From JAZKSG01 sp964384785 (lineage in GTDB: Archaea; Thermoplasmatota; E2; DHVEG-1), in assembly GCA_964384785.1 (NCBI GenBank), contig CAYLLH010000010.1, forward strand, positions 1 through 29,375: a DNA stretch of 29,375 nt, in the 5' to 3' direction. The position numbers were made by a program, and so were the translations under genes. How positions within the stretch are numbered: the first letter of the stretch is position 1; each line of letters opens with the position of its first letter. The notes below the pieces were generated by a model that did no database searches, was not told the origin of the DNA, and saw nothing but the letters and a program-made list of their open reading frames with translations. Positions 1-6,917 of this stretch are shown here, piece by piece.

Positions 1-2691
1 GAAGAATATGATATTCGTAAAGATTTTAATGAAATTAAAAAACGAATCAAGGGTGAAGAACAAATCCTTCAGAAGAAAATGGAGGATATTAGTAAAAAAT
101 TCTATCAGCAATACAACGATCTTCTTCACGGAGTTAAAAAGATTTCAAAAAAAGACTGTCTTGTTAATTCCATTTTACATGTTGAAGATGAAGAAGATAG
201 AGAGGAAATAGCTCAGGTCATAATTGATCGTCTCATTTTTATTAAATTTTTAGAGGCTAAAGGAATAATAAAAGAGCATGTGTTAGATTATCTATATGAT
301 TTAGAAGAGCACGATTTGAATTTAAAGTTGAATCAACTTTTTTTTGAAGTAATGAGCACTAAAGAAAAAGAGCGTGGTTCTGTTGACCCTCATTTTAAGC
401 ATATACCGTATCTCAATGGATCTTTATTTGATAAACTAGCTGTTGAAAAAAGGAATTCAAGTTATAGAATTAGAGCCCGTATTTTACATAAAGTTATTGA
501 ATTTTTAAACAAGTTTAAATTTGTTCATCGGGAATCATTAGATAGTAATGGAGATTTCATTGATCCTGAAATTCTTGGATATATCTTTGAACGTGCTATG
601 AATGCAACTGATAGAAAAGGAACTGGTGCTTATTATACTCCAAAAGAAATTACAAGATTTATTGCTGAAAATACTATTTATCCAAATATTATTGAAAAAG
701 TGAATGATTTTTTAATTAAAAATAGAGGCTATAAAAAATCAGAAACAATTAAAGAAATTGATGAATTATTTATACTTAAAGAGACAACTTTAAATGAGAT
801 ATGGAATAAAATAATTCTTGAATTATCAATTTGCGATAACGCATGTGGCTCTGGAGCTTTCCTTCTTGCAGCGGCAAATGTTCTATTTTACTTAAATAAA
901 AAAATTAATAATTGCCTTGGATTAAGAAACAGTGATGTCGCATTAAAAAAACTTGTTTTGAAATCATTGTATGGTGTTGATATCAACTCTCGTGCTGTAG
1001 AGATAGCATTGCTCCGCCTATGGCTTTGGCTTGTCGAATCTTATAAACCAGAAAATATAGAACCTTTACCAAATATTGAATATAATCTTAGAGTTGGAAA
1101 TAGTTTAATTGGATATATTGATATTGAACAATTTGGAAAAACTAAGGTTTCTCTCGATGATTTTTATGCAAACGATGATACAATTAAAATAATGTTAATA
1201 AATTTTAGAAATTTAAAAAGTAAGTATGTTAAGGCAACTGGTGATGATGCAAGACAAATCAGAAAAGAAATCGATGAAATAAGAAGAAAAATAAAACAAA
1301 AGTTGGACAAAGAACTTTATTATGATTTTTCAGCTAAGAAAATAAAAATAACAAGAAAAGAGTTTTTAGATTTGAAACCTTTTCATTGGGGTTTTGAGTT
1401 TTATGAAATTTTTGATTTAGAAAAGGAAAAAGTCAATAGGGGTTTTGATGTAATAATTGGTAATCCACCTTATGTTAGACAAGAATTGTTTAAAGAATTA
1501 AAACCTCTATTAAGATTAAATTATGACTCTTATAATAGTATTGCTGATCTTTACGTTTATTTTATTGAACATTCTCTTAAATCACTATCAAAAAGAGGAT
1601 ATTTATCTTATATTACGCCAAATAAATTTTTAAAAACATCATATGGAAAGCAAATAAGAAATTATTTACGACAAAATAGTAAAATAAACCTAATCTATAA
1701 TTTTGATGATTATCAAGTATTTGAAGATGCGACAAATTATCCTTTAATTTTTATTGTTGATAACAATGACATACCAAAATCAAATGTTTTTATTTATTCC
1801 AAATTTAACAAAAAGAATGAGTCGGATCTTATTAGTACATTTAAAGAAACTGAAATAAAAGTTCCCCAAAAAATTTTAACCGAGGATAGTTGGATTTTTG
1901 CAGATGTCAACGAATCAAAATTATTGGAAAAAATTCAAAATAATAGTATTTCCTTGAAAAGTTATGTATCCAATAAAATCTTTAGGGGTATATCTTCAGG
2001 AAGAAATGATGTTTTTATTATTGATAAAAAAACTAAAGACATACTTATTACAGATCCAAAAGCAAAAAGTGTAATTAAAAAAATTGTTACGGGTAAAGAA
2101 GTTAAAAGATACAATATTGATTTTCAAGATCGATTTCTGTTATTCATTCCTTGGGATTATGACTTGAACTATTCATCATCAATAAAACAATATCTTTTAT
2201 CAAACAAAGAAGAATTAGAAAAAAGACCAGAGGTTAAAGAAGGAAGGTTTAATTGGTGGTGTCTTAGCAGATATGGAAGTAAAAATTCAAAATATCTATC
2301 TGAACCAAAAATCATTTATCCAAGAATAAATAATCAATGTAATTTTTGTATTGACAAGTCAGGAGAAATATATCTATCAGACAATAACTTCTTTATTTCA
2401 ACTGGATCAAAATCATTACTGGCATTATTAAATTCAAAATTAGTTTTCTTTTATTTGAGTCATGTTTGCCCGACTCTAAGAGGCGGTTACCATGATTTTA
2501 GAAGGCCATTTATTGAAAAAATCCCAATAAACAATAATTTAAATAAATATCAACAAGAATTAGCAGAAAAAGCTGATAAAATTCTTAGAGATCCAAATAA
2601 TTCGAAAAATATTGAAATGGAAATTGATAAGATAATCTATGAAGTCTACGGATTAACTAAAAAGGAAATTGAAATAATAGAAAAAAATTAA
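1..2691 (+). CDS. Type IIG-like adenine-N6 DNA methyltransferase / restriction enzyme, 5' partial
   Basis: Predicted to methylate adenine in a DNA target, possibly with a fused nuclease. The reading frame is open from base 1 through the first Met at 79, so the true start and any N-terminal nuclease lie left of the window. Numbering from Met 79: a helical N-terminal region with RLIFIKFLEAKGI typical of Eco57I-like enzymes; GTGAYYTP near residue 180; SAM-binding DNACGSGAF from residue 253; catalytic NPPY at 462-465; then a TaqI-type target-recognition region (about 620-800) with GKEVKRY and EPKIIYPRINNQ. These motifs are characteristic of N6-adenine methylases fused to their specificity domain. 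No separate endonuclease or specificity gene follows. Whether it cuts DNA cannot be judged from the visible part; an orphan methylase or a PglX-like protein are alternatives. Confidence 0.9.
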   Translation, partial: EEYDIRKDFNEIKKRIKGEEQILQKKMEDISKKFYQQYNDLLHGVKKISKKDCLVNSILHVEDEEDREEIAQVIIDRLIFIKFLEAKGIIKEHVLDYLYDLEEHDLNLKLNQLFFEVMSTKEKERGSVDPHFKHIPYLNGSLFDKLAVEKRNSSYRIRARILHKVIEFLNKFKFVHRESLDSNGDFIDPEILGYIFERAMNATDRKGTGAYYTPKEITRFIAENTIYPNIIEKVNDFLIKNRGYKKSETIKEIDELFILKETTLNEIWNKIILELSICDNACGSGAFLLAAANVLFYLNKKINNCLGLRNSDVALKKLVLKSLYGVDINSRAVEIALLRLWLWLVESYKPENIEPLPNIEYNLRVGNSLIGYIDIEQFGKTKVSLDDFYANDDTIKIMLINFRNLKSKYVKATGDDARQIRKEIDEIRRKIKQKLDKELYYDFSAKKIKITRKEFLDLKPFHWGFEFYEIFDLEKEKVNRGFDVIIGNPPYVRQELFKELKPLLRLNYDSYNSIADLYVYFIEHSLKSLSKRGYLSYITPNKFLKTSYGKQIRNYLRQNSKINLIYNFDDYQVFEDATNYPLIFIVDNNDIPKSNVFIYSKFNKKNESDLISTFKETEIKVPQKILTEDSWIFADVNESKLLEKIQNNSISLKSYVSNKIFRGISSGRNDVFIIDKKTKDILITDPKAKSVIKKIVTGKEVKRYNIDFQDRFLLFIPWDYDLNYSSSIKQYLLSNKEELEKRPEVKEGRFNWWCLSRYGSKNSKYLSEPKIIYPRINNQCNFCIDKSGEIYLSDNNFFISTGSKSLLALLNSKLVFFYLSHVCPTLRGGYHDFRRPFIEKIPINNNLNKYQQELAEKADKILRDPNNSKNIEMEIDKIIYEVYGLTKKEIEIIEKN

Positions 2692-2707
2692 GTGGGGGAA
2701 TAAAAAA

Positions 2708-2854
2708 ATGTCTTATGGACAATATCCTTTCTGGTTGAAAAACCAAAGAGATAATGCTGAAAGTGATGCACCTTTTCTTAGAAGGGAAAATGAACAATTA
2801 AAAAAGAGAATGAAAGAATTAGAAGAAGAAATTGAGAAATTAAAAGAGAAATAA
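2708..2854 (+). CDS. Small coiled-coil protein, 48 residues
   Basis: Function not recognised. It begins 16 bases after the methyltransferase stop and has a purine-rich GTGGGGG ribosome-binding site about 9 bases before its ATG, so the two are probably co-transcribed. The first half is polar with aromatics (YGQYPFW); the second half, from about residue 26, is an almost pure heptad-type helix rich in Glu, Lys and Leu (LEEEIEKLKEK) that should form a coiled coil. Its position suggests a helper or regulator of the restriction gene, but that is inference. The ribosome-binding site and tight spacing support a real gene; the low-complexity composition is the main reason for doubt. Confidence 0.6.
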   Translation: MSYGQYPFWLKNQRDNAESDAPFLRRENEQLKKRMKELEEEIEKLKEK

Positions 2855-2855
2855 T

Positions 2856-3119
2856 CTAATTTTTTCTTTTTTCATTGTTATATTGAATTGCATTTTTCAT
2901 AAGTGTAAACCACTTATTATCTCCTTCAATTGTTATTCCAGCAACTTCACTTGGTGTTCTGCCATTTAGACTTTCATGTGGTTTAATGAAATTATAATAA
3001 AGCCGATGACCTTCAACAATAGGAGTATTTTCAATTTTAAGACCACGCATTGTTTTTTCACGCTGACGAATACTTCCATGTATTCTTTCAACATGGTTAT
3101 TATTTGGATTTTCTTTTTT
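2856..3119 (-). pseudogene. Transposase C-terminal remnant (DDE/rve type, IS6/IS240-like)
   Basis: This is the last third of a DDE transposase. The frame is open from about 3119 to the stop at 2856-2858 and reads NNNHVERIHGSIRQREK, then YYNFIKPHESLNGRTP and a C-terminal NKWF. The HVER glutamate is the third catalytic acid of the DDE triad; the two Asp residues and the N-terminal helix-turn-helix are absent. There is a stop in frame at 3120-3122 and no start codon before 3050. It is therefore a dead fragment of an insertion sequence. I could not define terminal inverted repeats. It overlaps the 3' end of the ModE-like gene by about 20 bases. Confidence 0.85.
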
Positions 3120-3423
3120 CTAAATATTTTTCAATATTTTTTTCTTCACATTCAAATCTTTTTAAAACTTCAATCCCTAAATCTGTTAGATGTGAAGAAC
3201 CACCATGTTTTCCACCGCGACAGGTTTCAACAACAGAACCACCTACAGCCTCTGAAATTTCTTTAATCTCTGACCAGGCATGACTATAAGACATATCCAT
3301 AGATTTAGCTGCTTCAGAAATAGACTTCGTATCTTTTATTCTATGAAGTAATTCAGCTCTACCATATCCGAGGACACATTTAGAATCTTGTTCCAACCAA
3401 ATCTTAGCTTTTACTTTAAACAC
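3100..3423 (-). CDS. ModE-type winged-helix DNA-binding protein (N-terminal domain only)
   Basis: A 107-residue transcriptional regulator resembling the N-terminal DNA-binding domain of ModE/LysR-type proteins. Seen: KAKIWLEQD, GYGRAELLHRI, the helix-turn-helix SISEAAKSMDMSYSHAWSEI, and a wing RGGKHGGSSHLTDLG. Full ModE carries two molybdate-binding MopI/TOBE domains after this; here none follows, which is common for archaeal single-domain members. The start is GTG; I see no ribosome-binding site. It lies 37 bases after the aldehyde dehydrogenase on the same strand and may be co-transcribed with it. The last residues (EKRKSK) lie in DNA shared with the transposase remnant, so the natural C-terminus may have been replaced. 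What it senses is unknown. Confidence 0.75.
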   Translation of the reverse strand: MFKVKAKIWLEQDSKCVLGYGRAELLHRIKDTKSISEAAKSMDMSYSHAWSEIKEISEAVGGSVVETCRGGKHGGSSHLTDLGIEVLKRFECEEKNIEKYLEKRKSK

Positions 3424-3460
3424 AATAAAAGAAAATAGGAGATCAATTGATTAAACTTTT

Positions 3461-4942
3461 TTATTTTATCAAATCAGGAAGCAACTCTTTAAAAGAATTC
3501 TGAAAACATACTGGTCTTAGAAATCTATCCACAGCTTTCATACCTACAGATGTCGAACGTACATCGGTGGTAGCTGGATAGGGTCCACCATGAACCATAG
3601 ACCTGCAAACCTCTACACCTGTTGGAACACCATTAATAATAATTCTTCCAACCTTAGAACTTAGTTTCTGAAACAATGGTTTTACTTTTTCTACATCTTT
3701 TTTTTCCATAAATATTGTACAAGTAAGCTGACCATCTAAATCATTAGTTACATCAAAAAAATCTTCAAATCTATCACATTTCACAAATAAAGCCACAGGT
3801 CCAAAATGTTCACGATGAAGATTACTGTTTTCTTGATATGTTTTTAGATCTGTTACAAAAACAGTGTTTTTGAAACTAATTTTATCTTTGATTTCTTGTC
3901 CACCTGTTAACAGTTCTACATTTTCAGTTTTTTTTGTTCGTTCTACTATTTTTTTAAGACCCTTTTTTAGGTTTTCATCTAGTAAAACATCAGAATTTTT
4001 AGATTTTAGTTTTTTAACAACTTTTTCTATGATATTTTCATTTTTATCTGTTAAAAAAATTACACCAGGTTTAGTACAAAATTGACCCATTCCCAGAGTA
4101 ATAGAATTAGCTAATTCATCTGCTGTATCCCCCGAGGAGTTTACGATAAAAACTGGGTTAATACTCCCCATTTCAGCATAAACTGGTATGGGTTTAACAC
4201 GTGATGCGGCAAGATCAAAAATACTTCGGCCTGCTCTAAGTGAACCTGTAAAACCTACAGCTTCAACTTTGGGATGAAGTACTAAATTTTTTGAAACACT
4301 GGTATCTTTTCCATGAAGCATTGAAAAGAAACCTTCAGGAAAACCAGTTTTTTTAATCGTTTTTATAACTGCTTCAGCAAACAACTCAGAAGTCATAGGA
4401 TAAACTGGGTTGGGTTTAACTACAACCGGGCAACCTGCAGCCCAAGCAGATGCAGTATCGCCACCACATACTCCAAAAGCAAAAGGAAAATTACTAGCTG
4501 GAAAAACTACAACAGGGCCAAGAGGTATTTTTATAGATTTTATATCAACATTTGTTTCTTTTGAAATATCTAAATGATGCCCTGTTTCAATGTAATCAGC
4601 AAATTTTTCTAACTGAGTACAAGTCCTACTTCTTTCATTTTTAAGACGAGTTAGGGAAAGACCGGTTTCCCAACGAGCAACATCTAAGAGTTGATCACCT
4701 ATTTTCATAATTTCTTCTGATAATATTCTAAGATAAAGAGCTATTTTTTTTGGTGGGTTTTCACGGGTTTCTTGGAAACATTCCTCTGCTTTTTTTATAG
4801 AAAGATCTATTTCATTTTTTGTTGCATCTGTAAAACTAATCTTTGATTTTTCCTGAGTTTTAGGATTAAAACTATGATAGTTGTTTTTTCCTTCGGAAGT
4901 TTTTTTTGAACCAATAAAATTTTTACCAGTTATTTTTATCAT
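3461..4942 (-). CDS. Aldehyde dehydrogenase, alpha-ketoglutarate semialdehyde dehydrogenase-like
   Basis: A 493-residue NAD(P)+-dependent aldehyde dehydrogenase, probably cytoplasmic. The catalytic cysteine is C289 in GQFCTKPG and the general-base glutamate is E257 in YAEMGSINP; VVKPNPVYP and GFTGSLRAGRSI form the cofactor pocket. The spellings AEMGSINP, GQFCTKPG and the C-terminal HGGPYPATTDVRSTSVG are typical of the 2,5-dioxopentanoate (alpha-ketoglutarate semialdehyde) dehydrogenase branch, which oxidises the product of pentose, sugar-acid or hydroxyproline breakdown. No other gene of those pathways is in the window, so the substrate is uncertain. The ATG is preceded by a strong GGAGGAG site. 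A perfect inverted repeat lies 39-66 bases upstream of the start. Confidence 0.88.
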   Translation of the reverse strand: MIKITGKNFIGSKKTSEGKNNYHSFNPKTQEKSKISFTDATKNEIDLSIKKAEECFQETRENPPKKIALYLRILSEEIMKIGDQLLDVARWETGLSLTRLKNERSRTCTQLEKFADYIETGHHLDISKETNVDIKSIKIPLGPVVVFPASNFPFAFGVCGGDTASAWAAGCPVVVKPNPVYPMTSELFAEAVIKTIKKTGFPEGFFSMLHGKDTSVSKNLVLHPKVEAVGFTGSLRAGRSIFDLAASRVKPIPVYAEMGSINPVFIVNSSGDTADELANSITLGMGQFCTKPGVIFLTDKNENIIEKVVKKLKSKNSDVLLDENLKKGLKKIVERTKKTENVELLTGGQEIKDKISFKNTVFVTDLKTYQENSNLHREHFGPVALFVKCDRFEDFFDVTNDLDGQLTCTIFMEKKDVEKVKPLFQKLSSKVGRIIINGVPTGVEVCRSMVHGGPYPATTDVRSTSVGMKAVDRFLRPVCFQNSFKELLPDLIK

Positions 4943-4980
4943 TTTCTCCTCCAGATTTTCAAATTTATTATTAATAGTAG

Positions 4981-5008
4981 CTTGTTTTAAAACATTTATG
5001 AAAACAAG
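4981..5008 (-). promoter_or_regulatory. Inverted repeat over the predicted TATA box of the aldehyde dehydrogenase gene
   Basis: CTTGTTTT (4981-4988) and AAAACAAG (5001-5008) form a perfect 8-bp inverted repeat with a 12-base spacer. The inner part, GTTTTAAAAC at 4983-4992, is the best TATA-like sequence at a suitable distance for a start point near 4960, just ahead of the GGAGGAG site at 4946-4952. An operator overlapping the promoter is a reasonable reading; a terminator hairpin for the gene ending at 5020 is the alternative. Confidence 0.35.
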
Positions 5009-5019
5009 AATTTTTTTTG

Positions 5020-5637
5020 TTAATTTTTTTGTTTTGTAAAAACAAGTGGGTATACGATATCGCTAGTACAACATGGCAGCCATACAGCTAAAAACAAAAA
5101 CACAACGATAACCATAAGTTGTAAAAATGTTAAAGATGCCCCTACTGCCATGATTATATGGAAAAGTGAAGCCCATGTACTTATGAGGACATGTCCGGCA
5201 TGAGGTATTTTGGTTGTACCATTCCAATAACCTACCATTATTCCAACAAAAGCAGGTATATTTGTAATAAGTGGTTTATCTATAAAACCAATATGAGGTT
5301 CTGAATGAGGTAGATTTAATAGTTGTTCTCCAAGGTATGGTATTATTGAATCGCTTAATGTAGCAATTCCTATAGCACCGGTATATCCTATTATTATAGC
5401 CCAGAGAATATTTTTATTTTGATATTTCACCCATAAAGTAGTTGTAACTATTGCACTAAAAAACACATGGGTTGGATGCAGTATGAAAAAGACGTCTTTT
5501 GAATAAGTATTTACAGCATCTAAATAGTTTCCTTCCACAATAAAAACCATAAAAACTATTCCCATTAGTGCACCTATGAATGTGAAAGGAGCATGGAGTT
5601 TTAGTTCATGTAGAACTCTATTGAAAATTTCACCCAT
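5020..5637 (-). CDS. Histidine-rich integral membrane protein, NikR-linked (candidate nickel transport or export)
   Basis: I do not recognise the family. The 205-residue protein has about six hydrophobic segments (roughly 15-36, 48-72, 77-103, 120-138, 146-170, 171-190). Histidines sit in or beside them: LHAPF, LHPTH, LPHSEPH and IPHAGH, plus a CC pair near the C-terminus in LPCCTSDIVYP. Such His/Cys placement is typical of metal-handling membrane proteins. It is divergent from nikR and shares its 90-bp control region. NikR proteins usually repress nickel-uptake genes next to them, so a role in nickel movement is a good inference, but it matches none of the nickel transporters I know (NikABCDE, NikMNQO/CbiMNQO, NiCoT). 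The start appears leaderless: no ribosome-binding site, TATA about 25-33 bases upstream. Confidence 0.8.
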   Translation of the reverse strand: MGEIFNRVLHELKLHAPFTFIGALMGIVFMVFIVEGNYLDAVNTYSKDVFFILHPTHVFFSAIVTTTLWVKYQNKNILWAIIIGYTGAIGIATLSDSIIPYLGEQLLNLPHSEPHIGFIDKPLITNIPAFVGIMVGYWNGTTKIPHAGHVLISTWASLFHIIMAVGASLTFLQLMVIVVFLFLAVWLPCCTSDIVYPLVFTKQKN

Positions 5638-5727
5638 TTAAAAAAACGTGATATTATTAACATATTTATAATTTGTTATTAACTTTTATGGACAAGTATA
5701 TAAACATGTTATTAATTTTATCTAATC
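5638..5727. promoter_or_regulatory. Bidirectional promoter, nikR (+) and membrane-protein gene (-), both near-leaderless
   Basis: For nikR, TATATAAA at 5697-5704 lies 24-31 bases before the ATG at 5728. For the minus-strand gene, TATAAATAT (5670 down to 5662) lies 25-33 bases before its ATG at 5637. Neither start has a Shine-Dalgarno sequence. Archaeal transcription normally begins about 25 bases after the TATA box, so both mRNAs should start at, or within about ten bases of, the start codon. Confidence 0.65.
5654..5715 (+). promoter_or_regulatory. Three phased TTATTAA boxes, candidate NikR operator
   Basis: TTATTAA occurs at 5654-5660, 5676-5682 and 5709-5715. The spacings, 22 and 33 bp, are whole multiples of 11 bp, which puts all copies on one face of the helix. 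One copy lies between each TATA box and its start codon and the third lies between the promoters. This suits repression of both genes by NikR. In 30% G+C DNA a seven-base AT word can recur by chance, so the phasing is the main evidence. Confidence 0.4.
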
Positions 5728-6111
5728 ATGACCATTATCAGCGTCTCACTAAATGATGTAATACTTAAGGAAATACAAAAAATCCAAAAAGAACAAGGAT
5801 ATTCAGGACGATCAGAAGTAATAAGAGCAGGGATAAGAAATCTTATATCAGAGTCAAAAGAAACAGATAAACTTACAGGAGACATAAACTCAATACTGAT
5901 TTTAATTCATAAACATGAAGCAGAAGATGCTGTTTCAGGAATAAAACATGATTTCAAAGACATAACAAAAACACAAATACACAGCCATCTAGAAAAAATA
6001 AAATGCCTTGAAATATTTGTTCTCCAGGGAAAATCAGAAAGAATAAAAGAAATGTATCGTCTTTTTAAAACTAATAAAAAAATGGATATAGTTAAATTAA
6101 TCATACCATAA
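5728..6111 (+). CDS. nikR: NikR family nickel-responsive transcriptional regulator
   Basis: A 127-residue ribbon-helix-helix repressor with a C-terminal ACT-like nickel-binding domain; family members are tetramers that bind operator DNA when nickel is present. The N-terminus ISVSLNDVILKEIQKIQ plus SGRSEVIRAGIRNLI is the ribbon-helix-helix. The four square-planar nickel ligands of E. coli NikR (H76, H87, H89, C95) have exact counterparts H74, H85, H87 and C93 with identical spacing, in GIKHDF and QIHSHLEKIKCLEIF. Nickel sensing is therefore well supported. The likely target is the divergent membrane protein gene and itself, through the shared promoter region. Confidence 0.92.
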   Translation: MTIISVSLNDVILKEIQKIQKEQGYSGRSEVIRAGIRNLISESKETDKLTGDINSILILIHKHEAEDAVSGIKHDFKDITKTQIHSHLEKIKCLEIFVLQGKSERIKEMYRLFKTNKKMDIVKLIIP

Positions 6112-6116
6112 AAAAA

Positions 6117-6226
6117 GGGTCTGGGAAGAATTACTGAATCTTTTTAGTCTATCCCCCAGAAACAAATCGTTTCGATTTGGCCCTGAAAAAGAACAAACCA
6201 TCAAGATGGATATTACCTCCAGACCC
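6117..6226. ncRNA. Candidate structured RNA or 3'-UTR element between convergent genes
   Basis: The ends GGGTCTGG (6117-6124) and CCAGACCC (6219-6226) are perfectly complementary. Inside are a 7-bp hairpin, CAAATCG-TTT-CGATTTG (6163-6179), a bulged 6-bp hairpin, AAG(A)ATT-ACTG-AATCTT (about 6126-6142), and a short CCAT-CAAG-ATGG hairpin (6198-6209). G+C is about 43%, well above the surroundings. On the minus strand the closing stem is followed directly by seven Ts, as at an archaeal terminator. It lies between the 3' ends of nikR and the VIT1-like gene, so the strand is not settled. No match to tRNA, 5S, SRP or RNase P RNA was seen. Also on the minus strand, GGAGGT (6220-6215) precedes a 34-codon ORF (6201-6097) that contains the closing 3' arm. 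Confidence 0.45.
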
Positions 6227-6273
6227 CCAATAAAAACGGAATATTAAAAAAAAAATAAAAATTTTTCGCTAAA

Positions 6274-6852
6274 TTATAATCCGCTAAAAAATATTTTTAC
6301 AAGAAAAGTAACAATCAGAGTAACCATTCCAAAAGCAACAAGTTTCAAACCTGAAAGAATAATGTTTTCCCTGGAAATCTTTCCAACATACAAACCAAGT
6401 ATAAAAAACAGAATCAATGAAATAGCTGCAGAAACATACAACAAAAATGTACTATCACAACTAATAATAAGACCTAAAAGAAAAGGAGCAACAGGAATTA
6501 AACTACCAAAAATAGTTGATAAACCATCATAAACACCACAAATACGGACTTCTTTCTCCATACGTCTGTCAAGTTCTGTTCCACGTAAACCTTCTTTTTT
6601 AAGCATAGCATTTTCTATCTTACGAAGATTTTTTTCTTTCACTAGTTTCTCTCCAACAAAAGCACCCAATATATTAGAAAGACCATTAGCAATACCGCCA
6701 CCAATACCAGCAGCAATAATAATCAATGCTGCAGTATCATTATCACCAAATCCAATAGCAGCACTAGCACCGATTACAACACCAAGACTAGATAGGACTC
6801 CATCTATGAAACCACGAATAATATACCTGTTTCTTGAATCATTATCAGCCAT
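6274..6852 (-). CDS. VIT1/CCC1 family iron/manganese transporter-like membrane protein
   Basis: A 192-residue membrane protein with about five transmembrane helices. The first segment, GFIDGVLSSLGVVIGASAA, followed by GIGGGIANGLSN and GEKLVKEKN, is the pattern of the VIT1/CCC1 family. Members of that family move Fe2+ or Mn2+, using acidic residues at the membrane face and in the helical loop (here EKLVKEKNLRKIE and RRMEKEVRI). The second half repeats the motif (GVYDGLSTIFGSLIP). It lacks any ferritin-like extension. Its tail-to-tail neighbour is nikR, so two metal-linked genes sit together, but they do not share a promoter. Confidence 0.75.
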   Translation of the reverse strand: MADNDSRNRYIIRGFIDGVLSSLGVVIGASAAIGFGDNDTAALIIIAAGIGGGIANGLSNILGAFVGEKLVKEKNLRKIENAMLKKEGLRGTELDRRMEKEVRICGVYDGLSTIFGSLIPVAPFLLGLIISCDSTFLLYVSAAISLILFFILGLYVGKISRENIILSGLKLVAFGMVTLIVTFLVKIFFSGL

Positions 6853-6917
6853 TTTTAAATAATCAAATCTCCAAAAAACCTTAAGATAAACACTCTAAAT
6901 AAAATTTTTTAAAAAAA

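Noticed and set aside
8..211. ORF overlapping the start of the restriction gene
   Set aside because: It is in another frame of a well-supported coding sequence and its product resembles nothing.
2976..3283. Plus-strand ORFs across the transposase remnant and ModE-like gene
   Set aside because: Antisense shadows; the minus-strand frames carry clear family motifs.
6117..6226. 5S rRNA or an unusual tRNA
   Set aside because: No conserved 5S loop motifs and no T-loop or anticodon arm; only the overall cloverleaf-like shape is similar.
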